64,000 nt of DNA from the NCBI GenBank assembly GCA_008360975.2, contig CM039199.1, positions 434,001 to 498,000 of the forward strand, read 5' to 3'. Shown in pieces: positions 43,095-56,900 of the stretch. How positions within the stretch are numbered: the stretch's first letter is position 1; each line of letters starts with the position of its first letter. The notes under the pieces are model-generated. The model saw only the letters and a program-made list of their open reading frames with translations. It was not told where the DNA came from and searched no databases. A program made the translations under genes and the position numbers. This stretch comes from Lichenostomus cassidix. Taxonomy: Eukaryota; Chordata; Aves; Passeriformes; Meliphagidae.

Positions 43095-46000
43095 AGAATA
43101 CAAATGCTGGCAGTAACACCAACACTAAGCAAGACTGCTTTTTTGGAAAGTATAGTTACTTTGAGGAGAATTGCTGTGGTTTAACTCTTTACATGAGAAC
43201 AGGGTCAAATCCAGACATTTGTGGCATTCCTCCTCAAAAAGTAGATGCAAACTCAAAGTATCACAAATACATCCTACCACTGACATCTCTTTTCCAAGGA
43301 AAGATAACCCATCTGACTGACAGGTCCATGGCTCCAGTACTGGCATTCATTCAGAAGGCTGCGCTCTGCAGGGTGAGCCATTTGCTCAGCCACTCTTAGC
43401 CCACAGCTGATACTTCTAGGGCATTCACAACAGAACATCTGCCAGGTTCACCTCGGTGCTTTTTGTGACTCTGAGATAGGAGGCTTTTCCATTCATCAGG
43501 TTTGTCAGCTTATTTGGCACAAGAGAGGCCAAGAGACTTATCTTTGCCCTACACAGGGAAACAAAGATCCATGCTGCGGTCCACCCAGCCAATTTCCCTT
43601 TCTAGTTATCTATGCAGAAAATAAGCCACCTACTGCACTGCCCTGAGCAGATGAGCCCCTACCAAATGCCTTGGTTGAAAGCAACCTGTCAGTTTCATTA
43701 CTGAAGGTATTTGAAAACATATTATTCCCAGGCAAAAAGCAAAGCACCGCTGAAAAAACTGAATGGGTAAAAGAAAAATCTTTGAATCTTCCAGTACATG
43801 TTTATTACTTTCAAAGTAGCTAACTGTGTATTTTAAACTACTTCATGAGTTCAATGAGCCTGGTATTTGAAGAATGACTCTGTTCAGCATAAGGAAATTA
43901 CCGTGGAGAAATTAGTTACAAATTGCTTGTATATTGATGACATTTTACAAAAACAAACAAAACAAGAAAAAGAAAGCAAACATTGCAGAGTGATGGAATA
44001 TTCCCCAAAATAAATAAAAAGGTGATTTATCAAATCTGAGATCCCTATGAAATTCTGAAGAAAGCTACAATTAGAGAATGAATGATGCAACACCCGTATT
44101 AGCAGCTGTACCTCTCAGTGTAGTAATTAAGTAAATCAAGTCTTTTGTTAGAAAGGTGTAAATGAAAATATCCATCTTACAGGCAGAAAAGGAGTAGGAA
44201 AGTTAATCTTTGTCATAATCTAAACATAAACTCAGAATTATGTGACACCACGTTTTATTCTCGTTCCTTTGGATTATACTTACTAGATCAGTTCCATTAA
44301 ATCCCTTTTGCATTCAGGACACATACAGAAGAGCAGTGAGCCTGCAAGCTCCCTGGCTGTACAGGTAGTGCACAAAGCACCCTGTGGGTACCAAAGGGAA
44401 GTAAATAGTAAATACAATACAAAAACACATAAGCAAGTAGAATACATTTACCAAAATATTTTTGCTAAATTCAACAGCCACTACCTTTTCTGCACCTTGC
44501 TGAAAGCACTTCCATTGTTCTACAAGTCCATCACATTTTCACTTAACTTCCTGGCCTATCAGTGGTGGGATGTAAGCTGTGAATTTGTACATGAAGACCA
44601 AAAAGTAACAAAAGCTTATTGATAATAAATATGCTGAATTGATTAAGAAAGTACACAGAAATCAGCCATAGTATTGTAAAAAATAAATATGGAACTTTAA
44701 TTGTAGCTCCTTCAATACGTGCTAGATACATTTCCTTCTTTGCCTTGGAGAAGCATCCATAAAAGGAAAAACAATTTTTTCATATAAAATAAAATTAGAA
44801 TTAATTATGACACAGATTAAATATATAATTGATTAACAGTTTAGTACCAGAACCATTCTTACCTGTCTGAGCCATCTAAAGGTGGAAAAAGGGGTTTTAC
44901 ATATGCTAGCAAGAGCTATCAACCAGTGACTTTTTTTTAAGTACAGCTTATGTTGCTGCCCTCTATAGTATACACAAGAAAGTTTCAAATGGGTAGCATC
45001 ACTCCTAAAAACAAGAACAGATACTAGGAAACCTTACAAAAACCTCTATCTACAAAAGAGAAAAAGTTCCAGACTATGGTTCTGTTCTTGCTGCAACACT
45101 GTGCAATCCTGACATTCAACACTGGGAAAGAGCACGAAGGTTTTGGGTGGCCAAAAGCTTATCGCTATTATTCTTCTTTATAGACACATTCACATACATA
45201 CTCGCACATATATTTTTATTTTTTCACAGTGCAACTGTTCTATCCAAGAAATGGAATGTTTTAAGGAAAAAACCCACTAATTTAAATAAAGCAGGGGACC
45301 TGGAGAGCCTTATTCATATAGTTGTGTATTCTGTCAAGAAACACGCTACAGGTCTAGGCATAGATCAAGTACTTAAAATCAGCCTCCTAAGTCCAAATGT
45401 ATCACTAAAATTAAACTAAATCTACAGGCACATATAGAAGACCAAGTTCTGTTCAAATTTCATCGCTGATAAAAGAACTATATTTATCAACATGTGGCAC
45501 ATCTGGAAGAGTTACAGCCACAAACCAGATGGGGAGTAAATCAGGACAGAATTAGACCTCTGGAGTGCATGGCTATATGGCAGCCAGAAGTGCTCTCTGT
45601 CAACAAACATAATCCCTTTCAAGTCACTAACTCCATCACCAGCAGAAGGAGCATTATTAGCCAACATAGTGCATGCAGCTTCACTAACGTGCTCCCTTGG
45701 TTTCAGGGATAAACACATGCAGAATCCTGCAATGCACAACTCCCACACATCAACAGAGTTAGGCAGACTGGTCAGACCACCCAAGCTGAAGGTCAAACAG
45801 TGTAATTTGTAAAATGTCCACACTGCAAACCCTCCACTCGTAGTGGTAAGCAGTCTCCTTACTTCTACTTCACTGAGTCAGCCAGTGGGTGATGGCTTGC
45901 CAGAGGATTTACAGCTTCACCTGAGAATAGCACAAGATTCGTCTATCTTAAGAAACACAAAGTGATTGCCATAGTAAATTTGACAGTAAAATGAAGCAAA

Positions 46001-49000
46001 ACAGAATTCTTAACTAGAAATGCCACAATTATCTCAGGAGATTCGTCTCTGATAGCTACCTACCTTCAGACTGCGGAACATATTTGCAGAGCCTGGACCA
46101 TCTTCTGTGTTTTCCCATTAAAAGAGCAATGATTCTTCTCTGGAAGATGATGACAGAGCAGATGACCCAGCAAGCTCTTTCCTAGTCTGTGTATGGCTTG
46201 ATATATGCTACTTTCAATTTTCCATGGCTACATAATGCATGGAAAGGAGATGTAAGGTTACAATGTGGATGAAGAGTAGAACAATGAAGTCCTAAGGTCA
46301 GATTCCCATACTTATAACTCAGGTAATCAACATTTCACTTATGTCATTGATGTCACCAGCACTATTCACAGAGAACCCCCAGTCTGCCTAAGGATGACAA
46401 AATGGCAACTTTATACAAGTATCCCTTGCATATTGAAAATGAAATAATGTAATGCAATCTCTTTTTATAAAGTAATGCAACTTTAAAGCTTCTTGACTGC
46501 CACTCTATGTCTGTGGAGGCAAGGACCTAGAATGCTCTGCTAATTGATAAAAAAAAAAAAAGGAAAGCATTAAATCAGTGAAGTGAATTAATGTTCCCTG
46601 AAAATGACATTGAGAAGCTTTGAAATATTTTTTAAGGTATATTTTGCTAAAGCGACTAACAAACATTTTGTACTGAGACAGCAAAAGAAACTTACAACAT
46701 TCAGTTGTCTGGCTTTAGGGATAGGAATTTCAGTCTAACAATTAAAACAACCATATCTGTTTTTAACACATGAAGATTACATAGGCAGCATCAAAGATAG
46801 ACAATGTCTTAACTCATGAAAGGTCACCTTAGTAGGTCATACTACATCCACAGGAGAAAGGACAACAATTCATAAGCAAGTGAATTATGCTGACAATTTT
46901 ATTTAGCAGAATTTTTTGGAAGAGATTAATAGTTTTCTCAGCTGATGTAGAAGAACAAGCTTTACCATTAAAATTTGTTTGCATTCTGTATTTCCTTATG
47001 CATTACATTTTGCTAGGTTTAATTCTAAACTAATAAAACCTTTGCCATTTTTCTTAATGGGACAATTATTCTCATGTGTGTTGTCCAGTGTGTTATGCTA
47101 ACAAGTACTATGAAACGTCTTTGTAAAGCATGCCTGAAAATGGAGTGAAACACCCCATGCCCGGGTCAAGCAAATAAGGCACAGGCCTAAGAGCCTTACA
47201 AGAGTGCTGCACAGTTTAACTGGTTTAGAGACAGCTAATCAGGGAGACAAACACTGGGCATTGGCCTCCTCCTCATGCAGGGACTTCTCCCAGCTTGAAA
47301 AATACATTTTCACTGAGCTTCACCGGGATAGTTAAAGATTAGTGTGTGGTTTAGGACAAGTTAGCAAGTTGCCAAATAATGCAAGTAGCACTGATTTATT
47401 TTGCTTCCCCACAAAAATTTATTTTAATATTGTTACAGTTGTTGCCATTATAATTAATATTATATTATAGTTATTTTAATATGAAATCTCAAGAGCATCT
47501 TTTAAATTCTATAGTTTAAATACATGTATTCCATATGTAGACAATAAAAAATAACCTTGCTTTATATCTTTATATAAAAATCAAACTCTAGAGCATTTTA
47601 TACTATACCAATGACAGTCTCACTCTGCCATACATAGAGGAAATGCAGAGAGATTATTAGTCAGGAAAATCTTTAGCAACCTAATACATTCCTTGTTGCA
47701 GCTGTTTGCAGAATGGAAGTGATCATTACTCAGACTTGACAGAATCTCTAAATGGGTGGAAAGTCATTCACAGTTCACCATTTTCTGCCTAGAGCCTGTG
47801 GGAGTCATGGTAGGCATGGAAAAAACTGGCACATTGGAGAGGTTATGTGGGAGTAGAATTCTCAACTGAAGAAAGAGGTAATTTGCACAGCACCTTCTTC
47901 CCTATTATGTAAGTGGTCTTAAATTAACCAAAATACTGAACAAAAAAATTTTTGATGGTGCCTACAAGTATAAACGGACCATTTATTTTAACTTTAATTT
48001 TGCATTTATAGCAGAAAAATAAGTTTATTGCCTGGTGATATGACAATAACTAAGGGGCAATGAAAAAAATCTTTCCAAGGGCTGTGGAAATAGCAATAAG
48101 GATTACAGGCATATTTTCCCCGTAGAATTATATCACATATTGGCACATGAAGGTGAAAAAATTACACATAAAGAAATCATGCTGGAGGTCTGGAGAAACT
48201 TTGTGTGCCATGCTGTTTTGCTCTCTTTAGTAATTTATCATGGAAAAACACCAGAAAAATATCCCCAGTATTCAGGAAAAATTCTGTGCACAACTGATGC
48301 ACTAGTGGCCTCCATGAAGGGAACAAATCACGTTCAATTTTCAGGAAAACCAGTGTGGTTGGTGGTGAGTGGTTTATCTGCTAGCTTGAGGCCTGAGATG
48401 AGCTCTTGCTGTACAATTTATGAACAGTACCAGCAGTCCTATGGGGAAAAAAGCATGTTGCACTAGAAACAACATTCGTTGGTGTCACCCACTGCCTATA
48501 ATACTGGATTAAAAAGAAAAAACAACAACAAACCACCAAAACAAAAACAATCTGAAAATTTTATACATGACTGGATTTCAAGTAAAAAAACTATAGAGGA
48601 AAACCTTATAGCATAAGCCCCAGTTAATTTCTTCCTTATTTGTATCTAAGCAGTATCAGCCAACTGAGCTTTTCGTTTCAGAAAATGCCTGAATTATTTC
48701 ATTGATTAATATTACTAAAAGAAAATTAAATGTTCTTTGGGCTAGATGAATTTGGCCTGAAGCTATCACAAATTAGCCTTTGTCCATGTGCTCTGTGATT
48801 CAGGAACAGAACACTTGTGCCACAAGCAGCGAGGTCAGCATCCTCCATCTGCAGCCCCTGAGCCCTGCTCCTGCAGCCCAGGGAACCTGTTTGCCTCAGG
48901 CTCCTTACAGGAGTAAGACTTTAATCCCTGAATGTTTGCAAACTCCTGACAAACAATACCAGCCCAACATCTTTCCCCTCCCCAACAGGCATTATTGGTG

Positions 49001-50594
49001 TGATCAAGGCATCATTAATTAATAGTTTATAAACAAAGAGCCACCCACAGAACTTAAAAAAAAAAAAATCCATACATTTATCTATGTAGCTAGCATTGTC
49101 TTTAACTAAGAATGATTTTTGAGCTTGGGAGTCGCCTTTCCTCGTTGGTACTAACAGCTGATCCACCTGCTGCAGCAGAGAGGTTCTGGCATTCCAACTG
49201 CTGTACCACCCACTATACACAGACAACACAACCCACCTCCCTTACAAGTTTTCTGACGGTGCCAAACGCTCATTTCAGGATTCAGTGCTTTACATTGTTG
49301 ATAGAGGAGGAGGTGGGTCCCTCAGCAGAGGCTAGGCCTGCCCCAGGGATGAGGCTGAGGGCCTGGTGTCCCTCGCTGCCATTCCGCGATCCTGGCCCTG
49401 CTTGGCCCCGCACCACATGAGCAGGGTTTGCAGCCCCCACATGCCCTGCTGAGGTGGTTACTGTAACAGAGAACGTATGTTTGCTGTGATTTCTCACTGA
49501 ATTACTTAATAGATGCCAGTGCTGGGAGTTCAATTCACTCCTGTGGTGAGGGCTGTGCTCAGGCCTCTAACTAAATAGGCTCCTGAGGGAGACCAGCCTC
49601 CAGGGTGTTGTATGTATGGGGGCTGAGTGTTTTTGTCTCCATCATATTTTATGCGTTAGTGTTTCTAAAGTCAACAAACATTTTGGACAGGCCACTGTGC
49701 TTACAGCTGTGTTAGCAATGCCCGTGCCTCAAGACAGCTGGCTGCCTTGGTGTTGGAAGATGCACGCTGAGGGCTGGGGCTAGGGGCTCATTGTCTGTCA
49801 GGGATGTTCCAGCTGCCCCTTCCGAGAGTTTGATTCTGGAGTCTCTCTGTGAAGCCTTTTTTTTGACCTCTTCTCTAAGAGACTTCCTTGCAAGCTGTTC
49901 TGCCAGTCTAAGTAAGAGGTTTCAACCTGAGGTAAATGAGAGTGGTTGTTTAAAATACACATGGAAAAAAAATCACCTTTACCGGGAGAGGGGACTTAAA
50001 AAAAGAATTTTGGAAAATAAATCCCAAATACACCTACTTCTTTGCCACCCCACATGAGTTAGCATTGCTGAATTTTGCAGCATGTTGCATCCCTCATGTG
50101 TGGAAAATCATGCTGTGAAAAGCCAGTGTCCACAAAGGAGACGGAAGAGTCCTGCAACTTCATTCAAATAAAGAGAGAGAGTTTACTGGGCCATATCCCT
50201 GTGGAGTCTCTCTTGAGGTTTTGGAGGATGCAGCCTACAATTATCCTAAACTCCCGGCTGTATATTGCCCCCTTCCTTTCCCCATTGGCTGAGGTACTAG
50301 GAAGGCAGAGCCTTTCCCAACCACCTATTACATTTTCCCCCTCTAACAAATATCATTATTTTCCTCTAAAGTTCAGAAGTTCAGGCTGCCTGTGTTCTGT
50401 GGATCCATCATCAGTTCTCACTCTCTGGGTTCTGCAATAAACTTGTGTGGACCCATTTCTCTTATTACATAAGTTCAGAAGTTCAACCTGTCTGGGTGAA
50501 ACTGTTTAGGTTCTGTAACAAACTTGCAAACCTAATGTTCGTAGAGACACTAAGACCCATTTCTAAGATGCTAACACCTAAGACGTTAGTAAAG

Positions 50595-50943
50595 ATCCCC
50601 TGTGGATACTGAAAAGCCGCTAGCAGAAGCTTTTCTCAGAGAATTTTTTGTTTCCCATGCAAACTATGAAAACAATGAGATGATTTTTGTAAATAGTATC
50701 TAAACACCTGCTGTTTTCCTGATCTGTTTGGGTTTAAGGCAGTGAGTGTTTGGAATTGGGCGCTGTAGGACTTCAGCCAATCACCCCAGGAAGTGGGTGA
50801 CCACTGACCAATCACCTATGGAATTTTAGCACATAGAAGCAGAAGTTTTAAACAGTAAAGCTCTCTCTGCTTTGCTGCTAGATCTGTGTGTGTGCTGCAT
50901 TTATCCGTCCCGGGTATTACAGCGACAATCCCCCACACCCATT
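50595..50943 (+). mobile_element. Class II solo LTR (337 bp)
   Basis: The LTR runs 50,601-50,937, TGTGGATACTG...ACAGCGACA, between perfect 6-bp duplications ATCCCC (50,595-50,600 and 50,938-50,943). Two CCAATCA boxes (about 50,779 and 50,810) lie where promoter elements are expected. No clear AATAAA is seen; an AGTAAA is near 50,855. Its end resembles solo LTR A. Confidence 0.85.
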
Positions 50944-53900
50944 CTTCCAGATCAAGTCTCTAGTGAAGACATTAGCACTCATTTTTCCTATCACTCATGA
51001 GGCCCACCTCACGTTTTTTTCTGTGCCTGACAAATTTCCAGTGTTCTATAAGGCTTTCCTGGTTGGAATTAGTTTATTTAATTAAAAGTATTTTCCCTGA
51101 TCAAGCATTTTTCTGCATTAATGAAGCAGCATGTTCTTGTATCTATAACTGGAAAAGCATCTGCTATATAACAAGACAATGGGAAGCAATGGAGAAACAT
51201 CTAAGAAAAAGCCCCACCTCTTCCGCTAGCAAAATCAGCAGATGCATAGAATAAAGAAGTATTTTGTAAGATGATCATTGTTGCAGAAGTGCTGGATATG
51301 GGCCTCGTTAGTCTTAGGTTACTGTAATATTTATTTTGTCACCTCTGTGCTGTAATTCAAAAGGGAAGCAGTCTCACTTTATTGCGTTCTTTCCCTCTTA
51401 GGATAGAACAATGTGATATTTGGAACTATTTTTCAGTTTCTGTATTTTTTTTAAATCCTGCTCAAGATTTCTGTTGGCAGTCCTGTAAAATGTTGCTAGC
51501 AGTGTTGTGTTGCTGATCCTGCTAATTGCTGTGTAGAACTTGTGTTGGTTTGCTGTTAACACAGATATCCATTCCTGTTTCTGGCTTCCTACCAACCCAT
51601 GGTGAAAGCTTGCTGAATCAGAATGTTTGGCTGCCCAGGTTTAAATCCTTGGAGTTTTAAAGATGGGTTTAATATTGGCACCGTGTGTGAAACATTCAGC
51701 TTTAATCTTCAAAGACATACTAAAAAAGACCCAAACAAACCTAAAACAAACACTTTGTGCTAGATCCTTACAGCCCAAGATTCATGAAGTCATCCTGGAG
51801 GAACATTGCATCAGAGCAAGATGGCAGTACAGGACAATTAGATAAGAGTTGGGTTGCTAGATTAAAGGACTAACCTTCATGAGAGCAGAACAAATTGATT
51901 TACCATGAAGTGGAAATTATCAAAATAAGTAAAATGCAAGTATGAAAACATTTTTGCCTTCTGCTTTATTGCTTCCCTTTCCTTTATCCAGAATAAAAAA
52001 GATAACACTGTAGACTTTGATTTGTTTGGTTTTCTTTTTTTAATTAAAGATTTATATATAGTTCTAAGCAGTCTTTAGTCTTGACCCAAAAGTTACCATT
52101 AGTATTTCATGTATAAATCATTAATGGCAACAAGACTAGCTATCTGGTGGATCTAGCCATATCTCATTTTGTGTTTGTTGGTAAAGTATATGTACAGAAT
52201 TCCTAAGAAGATGGTAGTTTGAGGGGAGGGGAGATGTACTTGCAAGTCAGCTCCTGATGTCAATCAATAAAAGTTTCCAAGGGTCAGATTCAGGCAGAGG
52301 GAACACCATGGTCAGAATGGAGTGACAGTGTCTTTTACTTCAAATGCGTTGACCCTGATAACCTATAGGTTATAGCGTTATATGTAGCTACATCACTTGT
52401 TGGGGAAACACTGTTCAAAGTTAACAGTATGCTGTCCGGGCACTAACCCCTTTTGCCCAAATCTAGAATGGGTTTTGCAAAATGCAGTAGGCTTTGCAAT
52501 TCTATGGTCAGGTGAAGTCCTTCAGACTATTATGCATTTGAAAGAAGAGCTGGTTTCAAGTTTCTATACTGAATGAAGTGTTTGAAACTTTAAGTACTGT
52601 TTCTGCTGCAGGATAAGAACAAAGGTAACTTAAGTGCAAGCATTCACCGAGAGCAGTATAACAGGCCTGCTCTTTTTCAAGTAGTAAATTTTTTCCTATT
52701 TGTTTCCCTTAAGAGACTATTTAGAACATCATATAAGCACCTTTGTAGCCCTGTTCACAGCTGTGACAGTTGTGGCAGAGCTGCACTGTATTATTTCAAA
52801 AGCTAGGGCAGCGTACCACTGTAGATTTTGCTCTGCATGCCAAAGTTAACCCAAATGTTTAGGATGAGAGTTGTAGTCTCACTGTTTTAAAAGTTTTGCT
52901 TGGGATGCATATTCCTGTCTGCAGAAATCCTGCTGGGTTTGTCTGGTCAAACAGATACACCCAGGAAGCTTGGGCAGATGGGCTCTGCCCGGTGTGTGAT
53001 ACCTGTGAGTTGGGCTCTTCATAGGTGAGGAAACTTGTGGCCTTTGTCCCATTTCCCCTGAGAGGCTCAGCTAGAGCTTTCTGCACAGAAACCATGTGTG
53101 TTTGAGCAAGACTGGGAATGAACTGTTTGCACTGTGGGAAGCAGCAGCTCAGGCAACAGGTAGGGGAAGAACAGAGTCATGATTGATGCTGATGTCCTGT
53201 CCAGTTTCCTTGATTTCTGTGATATTAGTAAGGGAGAAGGAGGTCAAACCAAGATTTTTACCTTTATATTTAAAAGAAAAAGAAGCTTCCAGGAAGGCAG
53301 AAATTGAAGAAACACACTACAAGAGATAGAGTGTGCCAGGAGGATTCATTTGTTTTACAAAATAGTGTGTAGCATAGTGAAGGTTAGATGACTTGTAAGG
53401 GCTTTTCAAGGCCCAGATTACCCAATGGGAAGTTCCCATTAATTTTTAACTGGTTTTGGGTCATGTTTCTATAGACAAGAATTGAGACTGCTTCTAATGA
53501 AGTCATGCATTTTTAAAAGTGATAAGCATATATAAAATATCTTCTGTGGGATTCTTCCAGAAAGCAGTAGGAATACAGGTAAAGCTTTCAAAGCAAAGCT
53601 ATGTAAAGGCCAGGCCATGTAATATGTAAGAATTGTGTATGGCATCTCAAATGTACATATAATTATTAATCCAGTATGCTTGCTGAAACAGGAGCACTGT
53701 TAAAAAAAACCTGTGTTTGGACAATAGCTAGCACAAAGGCTTGCTGGTTCTTCAACAAGATCTTATGCGGGCTTAATAATAAATTAGGAAATTTACTTGA
53801 AGAAACAAGATCCTTCAGGGTCTGAACTTGTAGGACATCCTTGAAAGCATGCAAGCTTTATATCATTGCTAAATTCTGCCTGACAGCTGAGAGCAATGGA

Positions 53901-56900
53901 AGTACTTCTGCTAACATCTAGATTATATGCAATTTTCTCTTTCTGTCCCTGTGTTGACAAGACATTTCTGCTTGAGAAGGTTTGCCTTAATGGCGTCATA
54001 ATGCTGTCAAGTAGTTGTTCATTAATTTATAACAATAACTGAAATGGAAAAGCAGAAATGGCCTTTCTTGCAATGAAAATCAGTATTATGTGTATTAGAG
54101 CTTGCTGGTTTGTATCCAGAATTTGATTTCTTTTCTACAGAAGCAAATTTTAAGCACTAGGGTATTTTGATGTATTTGTTTACCTCTGATTTATTTGTAT
54201 AAACATGACAAATTTAAATTCTTCAACCCTTTGCCCTTCTGATGGTAATTAATTCATTGTATGTTCCAGTACCACTCAGTGCAGGCTTAATGAAATCATC
54301 AGTGGTGGATGTTAAATGCAACATCTGTGACATTTGCATCAAACCAGGAGGAGCCTGGTGCTGAATGAAACCACGCTCCTTATACAATTGATTTTGATAT
54401 TGTAAGTAGCCATGCTGCTTACAATATAGGATTAGATGAAGTATTCTATTAGCACACTTAAGCCAAAGCTAAAAAATATTCATTACTCTATCCTGTTGTA
54501 GGAGAAAAATCTTTTATTTAAACTGAGAGTGGCCTACCTGAATAGGACCTGGGCAGTTACATTATAAAACTGAAGTCTGTAATGAAAAAGATTAGCTGAA
54601 GCTTGTAACACAGCAAACTGTGTATCAGCCGGGACCCTGCTGTGTCAGAGGAGTCGCGACTTCCTCAGACTTGCCTCTTTGCAGGTGGCAAGGATAAAAC
54701 TGTAGCACCTTCCTTTAAATATTGCACTGTGGTCTATATTGGAAAGGTCCAACCACTATGCCTTCCCTGGATATATCTGAGCTAAGCATTGGCTGCCTGC
54801 TGGTATTTCCACAAAGTCTGTGTTGCAGCCATGGTTTTGGCTCCTGCTCCAGGACTGAACTGGAGGACTCCAAACTAAAACAATGAGTGCTGACAGCTCC
54901 AGCAAAAGAGCCAAGCTCCTGATGTGAGTGGCTGTCAGAACACATATGCTTTGCATGTGCACTAGAGAATGGACATGAACAGCAATGTTGTGTTTTTCCC
55001 CAGACACAAAGGCTGTCTGTAGGCCCTGTCAGAACCACTTCTGGATTGGGAACAACTGCGGGATCTTTGTCAGTGAACATGCTGTGGAAATGTCATGCTA
55101 GTGACTGCCTTTAATTGAAGTGGGTGCAAAATGGCTGCCTGCCTCTACAGAGAGCTGTGGTGCTGTACTGAGGAGAGGCAGCTTTGTATGCATTTATCTT
55201 GCTCAACTTGCTTGCCCGAACTCTAAGGCTCTCCTATTGCTCATCCCAGTTAAGAGTAACAAAAAGGAATTAAACTTGTTAACAAAGTATTAAAAGTTTT
55301 CTATTACTGGAAACATTTTAACAGCCCTCAGGTACTTCAGTCATTTGAGACTGTCTTGCTGGAGCAAAATGAAGTTTCACATTTTTCACGCTGCTTTGGA
55401 GAAGTTCTTGTGAAAGTGGATTTGCACTGGGGAGAGGTATGCCCATTTGTATCCCTCAGGGTGTAGTCACAGCATGACAGACTGGGGTGTGGGATGCTTC
55501 ATGTTTACTTTCTGTGCTCATTAATTCAGACTAGAGGTTTTTCATCCTGCATAATTTCAAATGATGAAGCAGGGACTAAAATGAAAATTGGCAATTGCCC
55601 TGGTCAGCACACCCTGATTAATTTTATCCAACTTCACTTGCCTGAATGCTGTTTAGATGACACTGATGATAGTGGACAAGGGGAAGGGTGGCTAGAAATA
55701 GAAAAAATAATGGTGAGTTACCAGACCAGGTAAAAAGATAGAAGTAACAAACCCAAAATAAACTTACTGGTTTGTACAGATTTTTTTTTTGTTATTGATA
55801 TATGTACTCTCTCACTGAATGACAGTGTCTAGCACAGAATAGGGAAGAGGAATGGAGGGGAGGTAAACATGTAACTATTGTACTATTGTTAGGTTTAGGG
55901 TTGTTTGGTGTTTTTCATAGTGCTATGAAACAAGAAACAGCAGAGCAGGCCAGAATCTGCTTTAGATAAGGAGCATATCTGACCATAGCCAATCTCTTGG
56001 TCAGATAAGATGAACCAAATTTTACATAAGGAGACAGCCAATTTTATGAAGCTTCCTGTGACAATTGCAAGACAAGGCTTCATGTTTTCTTTTCTGATAG
56101 TGAAAGAGTTTTTGAGGCAAGAACCATTGTGGACAGCCATAAAAGTAACTTTTATAGAAGCTTTCCAATGTCTGCTTGGAATCAAGAAAATCTGGAGACC
56201 ATTTGTTGCAGGCTTCTAGAGTGGTTAATAAATGAAGGCCTGTCTCTCTCTGATAAAGTTTCTTTTCTTTTCTGGTTCACCTATTGCATGCATTTCTACC
56301 TCTGGGATAGCACTTCTTGAAGATTTAAAAGACGTGAAAATGTGTTTGCATTTTTGGACAAAGGTATAAATTTTTGTGTTAGTACTCACTGCTATGGGAG
56401 TCACTCATATATTTTTTGAAGTTTTTTTAGTCAAAATTTGTCTCCCTTTATACATCTTTCTCAGAAACCAGTGTAGCAAAAATCCCTCCATAAGAATATT
56501 ACTTTATTCAAAAAGTACTTGAGCATGGAAACAAACACAAACCTTGCCAGACCAACAGTTCTTGTAATGTAAGCCTTGGTGCTTAATGGGTCGATTTAGT
56601 TTCAGCCAGAATCAAACCCTCTGGTTACTGTCAATACAAATTGTGTGGGATGCTTGCCTGTGGTTGAGCAAGTCAATGACAGCTGTGCCACCTTGTAAGT
56701 ACTTGTGGTGAGCTTCCTGTTGTAAATAAAAAGCATGGATGGTCTGTACCACTGACTAGTGATGATCAAGGTAGGTACCAAATCATTGGTGACTTTTGGT
56801 TAAGGGGGAGTGGGGAGAACTGGCCTATGCATGCTACATCTGCAGCAGTTCTTGGCTGGGGTGGTCCTGGGGGGCCTGGGCCTCCTGCTCTGGCTGTGCT

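Larger units (their letters stand above)
37268..50594. other. Long stretch without a firm gene
   Basis: AT-rich DNA with only weak candidates: a hydrophobic 63-residue frame at 38,576 and two possible minus-strand exons at 42.5 and 43.0 kb, listed separately. Simple repeats include four ATAGAACACA-like units at about 41,591-41,627 and AT-rich runs near 41,265-41,335. Confidence 0.4.

Noticed and set aside
48140..48466. 108-codon plus-strand frame
   Set aside because: No domain, no splice signals and AT-rich context; likely chance.
54715..55080. 121-codon minus-strand frame with SDSHSHQELGSFAG-type segment
   Set aside because: No family recognised, no splice context, and a second overlapping frame is equally open; treated as chance.
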